In this document: positions 52,842 through 64,000 of the stretch, in pieces
How the letters are laid out: each line of letters starts with the position of its first letter
How positions within the stretch are numbered: position 1 is the first letter of the stretch
NCBI GenBank assembly: GCA_032622095.1
Contig: CP136065.1
Coordinates: 210,592,151 to 210,656,150 of the forward strand
Length of the DNA stretch: 64,000 nt
Reading direction: 5' to 3'
Origin: Siphonodentalium dalli
Taxonomy: Eukaryota; Mollusca; Scaphopoda; Gadilida; Siphonodentaliidae
Made by a program: the position numbers and the translations under genes
Notes under the pieces: model-generated
The model's input: only the letters and a program-made list of their open reading frames with translations
The model's database searches: none
What the model was told of the DNA's origin: nothing

Positions 52842-53169
52842 TTCACTACATGGTAACTTTTCCCAAATCAAGTTGGAAGGCAGAATGAATATAATTTCTA
52901 TAGTCACCGATTGTTGTACACAGCAATGTTGGGAGTCAATTAGGCCCATGCAGACGGCAATGCGAACTTCATGACCTTGGCGACTTCTGTGTTCGATGCT
53001 CACTAAGAACAAACGTAATGTCATTGAGGCATCCACATGGCGCCTCGATGGGGCGACGCGAGCGGCACAACCAAAGTATCCAGTTTCCGGCTTTTTCGAA
53101 GGCCGAGATATACGAAGTCACTGCATGTGGAATCCATCAACATTGCCACGGTCATTCGAGGTAAATAAA

Positions 53170-53460
53170 ATGGCTACTTCAAATTCAATGTCTACAGAGG
53201 AAACTATAATCGCAGTTCAAGAGCATAAAGTATTAGATAACAATATGCTCGCATCATAGATAATGCATGGATGGACATCTTACGCTTACAAATGTATGGT
53301 ATAATTAAATTGATATTTTGTGACCATTTTGAACATGGAAAACAAACAGAGCAACCCCCACGTAGGATGACGAAAATCGACAAGAAAGTTCTAATGGCAT
53401 TGACGCAGAAATCGCGACGCTCACATCGCCATCTGTATGGGCCTTTAGGAGCTCGAACAT
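53170..53460 (+). pseudogene. Possible decayed MADF/Myb-like transposon accessory gene
   Basis: STEETIIAVQEHKVL and, after a frame change, DNAWMDILRLQMYG loosely resemble the start of MADF-type DNA-binding domains found in Harbinger accessory proteins. Too short and broken to be sure; it may be chance or a lone exon. Confidence 0.2.
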
Positions 53461-53469
53461 TGAGTGGCT

Positions 53470-53780
53470 TTAACCCTTTCATGATGGGAGCTGCGCTGGT
53501 GCAGCATTAAATATCCTGTGTAAGGGCATTCTCTTATACATGCAAACCTCCCATAGGGAGCCTCGCATATATAAGAGAATGCACTGGCTTACAATGTCAT
53601 GGTAAATATTGTTTGGCCAATGTATTCTCTTATATATGCGAGGCTCCATATGGGAGACTTGTGTATATAAGCGAATGCCCTGGCATAGGATCTTTAATGC
53701 TGCACCGGCATATATAAGAGAATGCATTGGCACAGGGATTTTTGCAAAATTTCAGGAAGCTCCAGTCATGGAAGGGTTAA
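53470..53780. mobile_element. TTAA MITE with three hairpin units
   Basis: Left TTAACCCTTTCATGATGGG, right cagtcatggaagggTTAA. Hairpin arms repeat three times, indicating internal expansion. Confidence 0.85.
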
Positions 53781-55435
53781 TTCGTGTCTTGTCTTTCATC
53801 AAGTGCTGTCTGTAGATGTTCTTGATATAATATAATGCTCGTACAATCATTTCATTGTCATTCATTACTTGTGTGTTTATGTGTGGTTATAATTGACTTA
53901 CTTATTATATGGCGCTATATTTATTAGATTTCTTAAGAAAACGTTTTCGAGTTATGACTTTTTAATCCCCATACAGGTACATATACATGTAGCTCACCAA
54001 GCTCCATGCGGAGTTCAGTCCCCTACACAGGACTTACTGCTGCCAGCACCAACATATAATGTGAAGAAATCGCACATTATTTATTTGAAACTTTTGTAGG
54101 TTACAATTTATCCTGTCCGGTCGCCAAACCCCCGGAATTCACGAATGCGTGTTTTCGCGTATAAAGTTTTTTTCTCTGCGGATTTTGTAAATTCAGGTAT
54201 CCGACATCAAGATTTTATCGGCTGGCCATCTGTCAGCCTTGAGCAATTTTTTTTATAGCGCCCTAAAAAGTATACCCCCCCTCCCCCAATTTTTCCCCAG
54301 ACGTTAAACCAGTAACTTGGAATTTGTTGCAAATTCACATGACTAATCTAGTAAAATGTATATATTTTCATGAAGCTAAGACATAACGACACTAGTTTGG
54401 GCCAAAATTGAAACTCACCATCTAAGATGGCCACCAAAATGGCCGCCGGAAGTTGAAAATATGACATTTTTTCACAAATATCTTCTAGATCAGTTCATGC
54501 TGTTTGGAACTGGTTGAGTAAAATGACTTTATTTTGTATTTTATATATTAACTGATCATTGGAGCAATTAAATATGCAATTATTGGGGTCCTATCCACTT
54601 GTGATCCCTCAAAAATTCGATTTTACAAAACGCGTTATAAAATTTCACAAAAAAATCACAACTGGGATTCTAGTCATATTTCAACAAGAAATGAACAGAA
54701 GGTTGCAATTAAGTGAGGCATACCATTACCTATGAATATTCCAGCTCACTGGAACCAAAATTCTTACTTTGGCTCAAAATGGCCGCCAAAATGGCCACCA
54801 AAATATGGAAAAATGGTAAATATCGCCCTAGGGTGTCCTGCAATCGCTTACAAGTTGTGGTTGATGTACAAAATTGGCTATTATGCCTTCTATACATTGA
54901 ATACTAACATGTCTGCTGCACCATGGTTGATTGTTACTGTTGCCACCACTGACATCATCAAAACTATTGGACGTTTCTCTCAAAAACTTGACATAAATAT
55001 CGGCAAAAATGTACTTTTCAGGTTTGAACCATTTTTCTAGTAATATGTAATTATCTTTGGATTTAAAGGTGTTTATTGTATTGGTCTATCTTAAATGTGT
55101 CACACTACGGTGTTTATAGAACAAATTGCTCAAGATGGCTTCCAATATGGCAACCAAATTGGTAATAAGTTATTTTTTTTTTACATATATCATTATAACA
55201 TTATATATATAACATTATTCTCTGCGTTATCCGAAAATGTATATTATGTTATTATACGTGTTAGTTAATTAACTGACATCTAAATGTTCTATTATGGTTG
55301 TCCCAGTTCCGTATGGGGCATGACAAATTTATTTTAAAGTATGGAATTTTGTGGAGAAACTCTTTTGTGATTCTGACCATATTATTGAAAGGAAATGGGC
55401 AGAACTTTGAGACGGAACTGAGATGAACCATAATA

Positions 55436-55780
55436 CCCTTCTGGACAAAACAAGTGTCCAGTGGCACCACGGTGTATTTGCTGTTCAGCCGCAGTGTCAG
55501 AGTTTGTAACTGCAGTTGAGCACCGCGGCCGAATGGCATGTACACTGCGGCCAAACGGCAAGTACACCTTGGCCGAAAGGCAACTACAACGCGGCCGAAT
55601 GGCATGCACACCGTGGTTAGATTTCTGGTTTGTATCGTCTTTTTTCAGTTTAATGAACGTACACCGTGGCAACTACACCGTGGCTGAATGGAAGGTACAC
55701 CGCGGCCCATCTGTAGTTTCGGCCGCGGTGGCAACGCTAACCACACCTCGGTTAAGTGGACACTTGTTTTGTCCAGCAGG
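55436..55780. mobile_element. TA-flanked MITE with GGCCG minisatellite, left arm
   Basis: TIRs CCCTTCTGGACAAAACAAG and CTTGTTTTGTCCAGCAGG, with TA at each side. The interior is a minisatellite of ccgcggccgaatggcatgta type. The other arm of the big inverted repeat has the empty site (cataTAttatggttcatctc). Confidence 0.9.
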
Positions 55781-55869
55781 TATGCGGCTCTTCTGTTTCA
55801 TTATGATAAACAAATATCAACTGGATACAGGATGGATGCCAAGATGGTAACCAGGGAGTTACTCTATGA

Positions 55870-57230
55870 TCATATTTGAGGTGAATAGGTATGCATGGAG
55901 TTAGTGTATGTCTTGGATGATGTGAATATGTATACAATGAGTGACTATATGGTTATGAGTGTGTTGTCCATAGTGAGATGTAGTGGTATACAGGGAGAGG
56001 TCATGGTCAGGTGTGGGGTGAATCAGTATGAATGGAGTGACTGTATGGTGTATGGTTGTGTGTATCTTGTACGGGTGCACCCGGTGTGCCGGTATGGACA
56101 TTGCTGTGGTGTATGGTTATAGCTACATGGCCATCTATGTATTGATTATGTATATATGGAGTGACTGTAAGGTCATGGGTGGGATGTACATGTGTTTTCT
56201 GTATGATCATGGATGGCGTGTGTGGATAAATCGTGAGTGAGTTTATGGTTACGGGCAATGTGTGTGGTATACGTGGAATGACTGTACTGTCATGATTGAA
56301 GTGTATATGCATACCTGGAGTAAGCTGGTGGACATTATCGTGTGGGTATATAGGGAGTGTCCTTGTGGTAACGGATGGGATGTATATGTTTATATCTCGT
56401 GGATGTATTATCATTGGTATGTGTGTAGGGATTAGCTGTATGATCATGGATGACGTGTATGATTATACAGTACGTTGCTGAACTGTCATGTGTGATGTAT
56501 ATATGCAAGTATTGATGGTATGAGTGGTCGTGTGTGTGGGATTTTTGTATATCTGGAAGGACTGAATGGCCAGTGGTGAGGTGCATATGTATACCTGGAG
56601 TGACTCTATGGTCTAGGGTGGGCTTCATATGTATATATCGAGTGGTTACATGTATATGACTGTGTGTGGAATATGTATACAGGTAGTGACTATGGTCAAT
56701 GGTGAAATGAGTAGGTATACAAGGAGTGACATCAATGTAATGAATATCTATGCCGGGAGTGACTAAATGGTCATGTGTCAGATGTGTGAGTATACCTGGT
56801 GTTCCTGCTTGGCGACTCGTGGCGGTATGGTCATGTGTAGGTTATGCGGGTATACAATGATGTTGCTATATGGTCATGTGCGAGGTGTATGTGTATATAG
56901 CGAGTGGCTATATGGCCATGGAGGATGTGCATATGCACACATGGAGTGACTATACTGACATGGCTGGGGTGTATTAGTATATATTGAGTGGCTATTCGGC
57001 TATGGTGTGACAAATAGGGATACAGTGAGTGACATGGCCAATGGTGAGGTGAATATGTATACCATACACATTACCCGTAGCCATAAAATCACTCACTATT
57101 TATCCACACACCCCATCCGTGATCACACAGAAACACATGTACATTCCACCCATGACCATGTAGCTATATCCATACACCACATCAATGTCCATAAGGCACA
57201 CCGGGTGCACCCGTACAGTATACACACAAT
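55870..57230. repeat. Degenerate minisatellite of gagtgactatatggtcatgg-type units
   Basis: Units of about 60-80 bp combine tatacctggagtgac, tatggtcatgg and gatgtgtatatg. They form the inner arms and centre of the large inverted repeat. The many open frames across it are by-products. Confidence 0.8.
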
Positions 57231-57234
57231 CATA

Positions 57235-57599
57235 CCCTGCTGGACAAAACAAGTGTCCACTTAACCATGGTGCGGTTAGCGTTGCCACGGCGGCCGAAAT
57301 GCAACAACACTCCTGCTACCTATAGTTGGGCCGCAGTGTACTTGCCATTCGGCCATGGAGTAGTTGCTGCGGTGTACGTTCATTAAACTGAAAAAAGATG
57401 ATACAAACCAGAAATCTAACCACGGTGCACATGCCATTCGGCCGCGTTGTAGTTGCCTTTCGGCCATGGTGTACTTGCCGTTCGGCTTCAGTGTACTTGC
57501 TTTCGGCCGCAGTGCTCAACCGCAGTTACAAACGCTTACACCGCGGCCGAACGGCAAATACACCGCGGTGCCAATGGACACTTGTTTTGTCGAGCGGGG
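57235..57599. mobile_element. TA-flanked MITE with GGCCG minisatellite, right arm
   Basis: TIRs CCCTGCTGGACAAAACAAG and CTTGTTTTGTCGAGCGGGG, with TA at each side. The left arm reads through the same site uninterrupted (ccatacaccatacag inverse at about 56045). Same family as 55436-55780, but inserted at a different place in the arm. Confidence 0.9.
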
Positions 57600-59334
57600 T
57601 ACACCATACAGTCAACTCCATTCATACCGATTCACCACACACCTGACCATGACCTCTCCCTGTATACCTATACATGTCACTATGACAACACACTCATAGC
57701 CATATAGTCACTCATTGTATACATATTCACATCATTCATGACATACACTAACTCCATGTATACCTATTCACCTCACCTATGATCATAGAGTAACTCCCTG
57801 GCTACCATCTTGGCATCCATCCTGTATCCAGTTGATATTTGTTTATCATAATGGACCAGAAGCGTCACATATTATGGTTCATCTCAGTTCCTTCTCAAAG
57901 TTCTGCCCATTTCCTTCCAATAATATGGTCAGAATCACAAAAGAAGTTCTCCGCAAAATTCCATAATTTAAAATGAATTTGTCATGCCCTATACAGAACT
58001 GGTACAGCCATAATAGAACATTTAATTGTCAGTTAATTAACTAACACGTATAATAACCAAATGGGTCACAATTTGCTACATTTTCAGATTATATATAATG
58101 TTATAATGATATATGTAAAAAAAATAACTTATTACCAATTTGGTTGCCATTTTGGAAGCCATCTTGAGCAATTTGGTCTATAAACACCGTAGTGTGACAC
58201 ATTTAAGATAGACCAATACAATACACACCTTTCAATTCAAAGATAGTTACATTATTACTAGAAAAAATTGTCCAAACCCGAAAAGTTAATTTTTGCCGAT
58301 ATGTATGTCAAGTTTTTGTGAGAAAAGTTCAATATTTTTGATTATGTCAGTGATGACAACAGTAACAATTAACCATGGTGCAGCAGACATGTTAGTATTC
58401 AATGTATAGAAGGCATAATCGCCAATTTTGTACATCAACCACAACTAGCAACCGATTGCAGGACACCCTAGGGCAATATTTACCATTTTCCTTATTTTGG
58501 CGGCCATTTTGGCAGCCATTTTGAGCCAAAGTAAGAATTTTGGTTTCACTTAGTTGGAATATTCATAGGTAATAGTATGCCTCACTTAATTGCAACCTTC
58601 TGTTCATTTCTTTTTGAAATATGACTAGAATCCCAGTTGTGATTTTTTGTGAAATTTTATACCGCGTTCTGTAAAATTGAGTTTTTGAGGGATCACAAGT
58701 GGATAGGACCCCAATAATTGTATATTTAATTGCTCCAATGGTCAGTTAATATACAAAATAAAGTCATATTACTCAACCAGTTCCAAACAGCATGAACTGA
58801 TCTAGAAGATATTTGTGAAAAAATGTCATATTTTCAACTTCCGGCGGCCATTTTGGTGGCCATCTTGGGTGATGAGTTTCAATTTTGGCCCAAAATAGTG
58901 TCATTATGTCTTAGCTTCATGAAAATATATACATTTTACTAGATTAGTCATGTGAATTTGCAACAAAGTAACTGGTTTTACGTCTGGGAAAAAATTGGGG
59001 GGGGGGGTATACTTTTTAGGGCGCTAAAAAAAAAATTGCTCAAGGCTGACAGATGGCCAGCCGATAAAATCTTGATGTCGGATACCTGAATTTACAAAAT
59101 CTGCAGAGAAAAAAACTTTATACGCCAAAACACGCATCCGTGACCTGGCGGCCGGACTTGTCTAGATCAAGCCAGAATGAATTGAAACTGACAAAACACT
59201 TCAATAAAAAATGTTTGATTTTACTAAAATCATACACATGCCGGCAGCGGTCAGACATAGCACACAGAGGGGACTGAACTCTTGTTTTGCAGCTTTGGTA
59301 GCTCATCTGTGTAGCTATTGAGTTGGCTGATTTT

Positions 59335-59520
59335 TATGTTTACCCATATAGTAAACATAGTGTCGACATTCGGATTGACCACTCATCGTTCGTCCATCCA
59401 TCTGCCCATCTAGCCATCTGTCTGTCCATCTGTGCATAGACATGGATTTGATCCAACTATTTTTAACTGAGTTATGGCCCTCTTTCGAAAAATATTCACT
59501 CTTAAAAAAAAAATTTTAGA
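59335..59520 (+). mobile_element. Helentron-like fragment, TCCGTCTG family
   Basis: tttacccatatagtaaaca hairpin, cgttcgtccatccatctg, then gagttatggccctctttcg. Truncated relative of 35700-35990, directly outside the large inverted repeat. Confidence 0.45.
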
Positions 59521-60344
59521 TGGAATTCCTTGCTCAATTTAAAAAAAAGAAAAAAAAAGAAAGAAAGAAGATATAAATAAAAACAAATATTGTGTTATGT
59601 ACTAGTAAATTTTTTTGGAACGATACTAAACCCAATTCACCAATTCCATCCCATGCATTTGGACTACATAGCTATTAATATGGCTATATAATTTTCTGAT
59701 GTCACTTATGCCAATGTACAGATAAAGAAAGCTATGGTATCTAATTTGTTTTAAATGTTTCAACAATACACATGACATGCTATTAACAGTTGACAAAAAA
59801 ATCTTTGCTGAATTGCACAGCTGAGTAGATCACTCTACAGATGGTCTGACGTCATTACAAAGGTTAAAGGTTTAATAGAGATGCCAAGATTCAGCATTAA
59901 CAATGCCAGTGATTAGTTGACAGCTCTGCTATATAATTGATATTAATGGGTCAGCAGTGAGGTGTGTCTTATCTTGATGGCTGTGTTGTTGGTAAATTTG
60001 ATACATTATCATTGTAAATTTAAATTGTACTCTATTAACTCAAGTATTCCATTTAATCCAAGGCTGCGCTGGTGCAGCATTACAGATCCTGCATCAGTGC
60101 ATTCTCTTATATATGCGAGTGACCCATAAATTCCAATAATTTGTGTTATATACATTTGTCTATAATAGTACATAACAGTATACTCTGTAATTCAAAATCA
60201 AAACTTGTAATTTATGATTCCGATCATAGTACATGTAATTTAACATCTCCCGATCATGATCGGCCTCTCGTTAAAGCTACTTCATTGAGCAACATTTCAT
60301 ATCATTTCATTTCAAAGGCACAGGTATTAAATGATATTATTATA

Positions 60345-61470
60345 TCCCCTTTTTTTTAAAAGGGGGGGAATACTAGCTGTTTTGCATCTGTCCGTGCATA
60401 CGTCCGTCCGATGTCTGTTCATGTCATAACTTGAACAGTTGTGCTCGAATCTCAATGAAATTAGGTATGGATGTTCACTACTATGAGGAAATTAAATAGA
60501 GGGTTCCATCGTTTTGTTCGGATTTTCCATTCTAGAGTTATTCATCTTTGTTTATCTGGAAATGTTGGCTTTTTGGTCTGTGTGGTGTCTGTTCATGTCG
60601 TAACTTCAACAGTTGTGCTGGGATCTCAATGAAAGTTGGAATGGATGTTCACAACTATGAGGACATTAATTAGAGGTTTCCATCGTTTTGTTCGGATTTT
60701 CCATTCTAGAGTTATTCACCTTTGATTATCTGGAAATGTTGGATTTTTGGTCTGTCTGGTGTCTGTTCATATCATAACATGAACAGTAGTGCTCGGAACT
60801 CAATAAAATTTGGTATGGATGTTCACTACTATGAGGGGATTCAATAGAGGGTTCCGTCATTTTTTTCGGATTTTCCATTCTAGAGTTATTCATCTTTGTT
60901 TATCTGGAAATGTTGGCTTTTTGGTCTGTCTGGTGTCAGTTCATGTCGTAACTTCTACAGTTGTGCTGGGATCTCAATGAAATTTGGTGTGGATGTTCAC
61001 TACTATGAGGACATTAAAAAGAGGGTTCCATCGTTTTGTTCGGATTTTCTATTCTAGAGTTATACATCTTTGTTTATCTGGAAATGTTGGCTTTTTGGTC
61101 CTCTGGTGTCTGTTCATGTCGTAACTTCAACAGTTGTGCTGGGATCTCAATGAAATTTGGTATGGATGTTCACTACTATGAGGACATCCAATAGAGGGTT
61201 CCATTGTTCTGTTTGGCTGTTCCATTCTAGAGTTATTCATCTTTGTTTATTTGGAAATGTTGGCTGTTTGGTCCATCCAATGTCTGTTCAGGTCATAACT
61301 TGAACAGTAATGCTCGGATCTCAATGAAATTGTGTATGGATGTTCACCACTATGAGGACATTTAATGGCACATTCAAATGTTTTGTTTTGGTTTTTTGTT
61401 CTATAGTTATTCATCTTTGTTTATATGAAAATGCTGATTTTTGGGTTCATCTGTCGAGTATAGCAGTCAT
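60345..61470 (+). mobile_element. Helentron-like element with six 174-bp core repeats
   Basis: A ccccttttttttaaaagggg hairpin and cgtccgtccg start, then six tandem units beginning gtctgttcatgtcgtaactt (near 60412, 60585, 60760, 60935, 61107, 61279). Units include gttccatcgttttgttcgg and ttattcatctttgttta. Confidence 0.75.
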
Positions 61471-61734
61471 AAGTTATAGATATGCCCACACTAGGCGGTA
61501 TGCCACAAAGGGGTATGCACCGGACGACAGTCCATCTCTTGTTAAGCCTATATTTCACTCTCAATACTATTACATGTACTTCAGGCAGTGGCTATCGAGG
61601 TCTTATTCTTTCTCAGTATTTCTGCTAGTCGATATTGAAGTCAATAAGCATGTACCAGCAATCCTAAACATGCCTTTACATGGATACATATATAAAACAT
61701 AAACCCATTTTGAATGACAAAATGTGACATCCGC

Positions 61735-62110
61735 ATTATGTAATCAGTCCGTCTGTCTGTCTGTCAACATTTTGGTTTCCGGATGATAACTTGAGTTTGA
61801 ATTACTTGATCTCAACTAAGCGTAGTATGTGGCTCAGTCATACCAAAATACAGGTCAAGTTCGAATTTGGAGTCGGCCCGATGAGTTATGGACCTTTTTC
61901 GACTTGGAAAATTAAATTTTTACATCAACATTTTGGTTTCCGGATTATAACTTGAGTTTGGATTATTTTATCACAACTAAACTTAGTATGTGGCTCATTG
62001 ATACCAACACATACAGGTCAAGTTCTAACTTGGGTTTGGTCTAATGATTTTTTCCTGAGTTGTGGGCCTTTTTGATTTAGAAATTTTGCATATTCTTGCT
62101 TTATAGATGA
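61735..62110 (+). mobile_element. Helentron-like tandem core repeats, second type
   Basis: gtccgtctgtctgtctgtc followed by two to three units of about 180 bp with ttttggtttccggatgataa, gtatgtggctca and gagttatggaccttttt. Confidence 0.6.
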
Positions 62111-62724
62111 TTTTGGGTTATTCTATTGGACTCATATTTTGTATGTTAGTTTATTGCCTCACAATACAGGTCAATTAGGGTTTGGTACCTGATAGCCAAT
62201 TTTCTTTGATGGTAATTGAAAGATGACAACTATTTACTTTGCAAATTGGCATATTAAGCCATTTCTGATAGTTCTCTTTGTTTTGTATAGGATGGTAGAC
62301 CACAACATAAGCAGTTAAACAACACATTAGGATGCCACATCGAGTGCATTGGCCAACAAACTTGAACACTGTATGTGCACATGCTAATTGCAGATAAACA
62401 TTGGAATTATACTCACAAAATAAATGGTTTATAATCTATACCGTGTGGACCTTTCTCAAGTCTGTTAAAGGCACCGGTGTAAATTTTGTACATCACACAG
62501 GCCTATAGGGTCCAACTTAGAATTTCCAACACCCCCCTCTTCCCAGAATGAAGCAGACCAAAAATTTGAAGTTTTTGAAAATGTTATTTACCCCCACCCC
62601 GGCCCCCTCCCCACAACCCAGTTTTTGAATGCTAGAATCCTGTACGCTGATTGATCTCAGGATGTCAAATTTTGCATGAAAACTCGCAGGTATAGTGCTC
62701 AGAGATTGTATATTTTCACCAAAT

Positions 62725-63195
62725 TAACTTTTAATAATTATTTCCACTTAAGCGCAATTATTTATTTTAAGCACAATTATTTGCCCTTAAGCTCAATTAT
62801 TTGTGCTTAAGTGAAAATAATATAATTACGCTTAAGCACAAATAAGGAACATAAAAAACATTACCTAACACACCCTGTTGATATTGGCAGAGTCCACCAC
62901 ACATTAGAAGTTCAAACATGGGGAAGCCTATTTTATTTTTGAGGGAAGATCTATATTGATTATTTGCACTTAAGCACAATTATTTATGCTTAAGTGTAAA
63001 ACATTACACTTAAGCACAAATATAATGTGCTTAAGCAAAATAATTGTGCTTAAGCCTGCTTAAGCTCAAATATTTGTACTTTATAAGTGCAAATATTTGT
63101 GCTTAAGCACAATGTTTTTACACTTAAGTGTAAATAATTGTGCTTAAGTACAAATAATTGCGCTTAACCGCAAATAATTATTAAAAGTTTAATGT
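62725..63195. repeat. Fold-back array of CTTAAG palindromes
   Basis: Terminal inverted repeats aacttttaataattattt and aataattattaaaagttt enclose about 18 units of gcttaagcacaaataatt in both orientations. Nearly every unit has a CTTAAG palindrome. An interruption of about 100 bp at 62840-62955 lacks the motif. Confidence 0.8.
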
Positions 63196-63199
63196 AATT

Positions 63200-64000
63200 C
63201 AGAATCATTACACTCGATTTAAAGCAAACTCAAATCTATATTGCAAATACAGGAGAACAACTAAATCAAGGAAAACGTTATCAACCAGAGCATGTCTTTG
63301 TGGAATGAACTCCCAAGTGACTTCAACCCCACAGGGGGATGGGTATTTTCGGGATCGACCCTTTTTATTTTTCGGGAATTGGGATCGTCAGATTTAATTT
63401 TCCGGGAATCGGGAACAGAATTCCACCTGGACCCGGGAAAGGATCCCCAATTAAATCGGGATTTCCATTTTTAAACACCTAATTATGAACTGATTTCCCC
63501 AAAAATACACACACCCGACCGGTATTCCAGCAATGAAAGATGAGTTAGGCATAGTTATCTTATCTACTGAAATATCTTTAAAATGTCCTTCCAAACCTAT
63601 CCTAAATATCTGAAGAAATAATTCATAAATAAGTACAACACCTAGCTGCTTTATTATATGTGGTTATTCATCATCCTGACCCAACTGAAGTTCCTTCATT
63701 GAATACCTGAGCTAAACTATTGGAAAAAGAAAGGAATAATATACATGTAACATAGTTATCAAATATTAAACCTACATTCCTATTTTTCCTCATGATCTCT
63801 GCACTGTGTGACCAGAAGCCAGTTTCTTTAACTTAAGTTACCCATACCACTACCCAAATTTACAATATAAGATGCAATTATCTGGGTTACAACAAAGCCA
63901 AAAAATCAATATCCTTAAAGGTACTCAACCCGTAAAGAGGGTCCCCATCTCAACAGATTCCAACAACAACAATCCGATCAGAGGGTCCTATATTACTATT
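63200..64000. other. No recognisable gene or repeat
   Basis: Short purine-rich stretches (ggaattgggatcg, gggaatcggg) and no supported coding or mobile feature. Confidence 0.5.

Larger units (their letters stand above)
53985..59320. repeat. 5.3-kb inverted repeat with arms of about 2 kb
   Basis: The left arm (53985 to about 56290) and right arm (about 57050 to 59320) are inverted copies. For example, cttgagcaattttttttata near 54240 pairs with the block near 59030, atggccaccaaaatggccgc near 54430 with about 58850, and gtgcacccggtgtgcc near 56076 with about 57200. Arms differ by many substitutions and small indels. The outermost matching sequence is gagttcagtcccct. No coding frame with domains. 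The centre, 56290-57050, is the same kind of repeat as 55870-56290. Confidence 0.9.

Noticed and set aside
55895-57013. Many overlapping open frames on both strands
   Set aside because: Low-complexity GAGTGAC/TATGGTCATGG minisatellite; composition explains the open frames.
1-64000. The same 15-mer (atcagagggtcctat) at both ends of the window
   Set aside because: A 15-base match is expected by chance at this window size, and the flanks do not align.

Overview
This is invertebrate nuclear DNA, AT-rich, intron-rich and packed with transposons. Repeats built like the Helentron-derived (pearl/HINE-like) elements of bivalves and gastropods point to a marine mollusc or another lophotrochozoan. That assignment is an inference from repeat style, not from a marker gene. 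There are no bacterial-type operons.

Two protein-coding genes can be reconstructed exon by exon, with splice sites and phases that agree throughout. (1) LARP7, the La-related 7SK RNA-binding protein, lies on the minus strand with coding exons from 25380 down to 7159. It has 11 coding exons, about 802 codons, a La domain, RRM1, a lysine-rich linker holding a 16-copy 15-residue minisatellite, and a C-terminal xRRM. (2) A complete ankyrin-repeat DHHC palmitoyltransferase of the ZDHHC13/17 (HIP14/Akr1) architecture lies on the plus strand from 28529 to 51698. It has 9 coding exons and 573 residues, and its first intron uses a GC donor. The two genes are head to head, about 3.1 kb apart. That gap holds 5S-rRNA-like and tRNA-like SINE copies.

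Region by region: 1-3050, nothing recognisable. 3050-7157, a Helentron-like element, palindromic GAGGTCCCC elements and TTAA-flanked MITEs running up to the LARP7 stop codon. 7159-25380, LARP7, whose introns hold a 5'-truncated LINE, a 2.4-kb Helentron-like tandem array, hAT MITEs and TTAA MITEs. 25400-28528, intergenic. 28529-51698, the ZDHHC gene, whose introns are mostly mobile DNA. 51784-53780, more MITEs. 53985-59320, a very large inverted repeat. 60345-62110, Helentron-like tandem arrays. 62725-63195, a fold-back array of CTTAAG palindromes. The remainder is featureless.

The most notable content is the mobile DNA. At least fifteen TTAA-flanked, piggyBac-like fold-back elements are present, and many carry the same short hairpin inside different terminal repeats. 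Several hAT-like MITEs have exact 8-bp target duplications. One TTAA element and two TA-flanked MITEs have paralogous empty sites inside this window. The only polyadenylation signals seen just downstream of both genes lie inside TTAA MITEs. All calls come from reading the sequence by eye; no database search was made.
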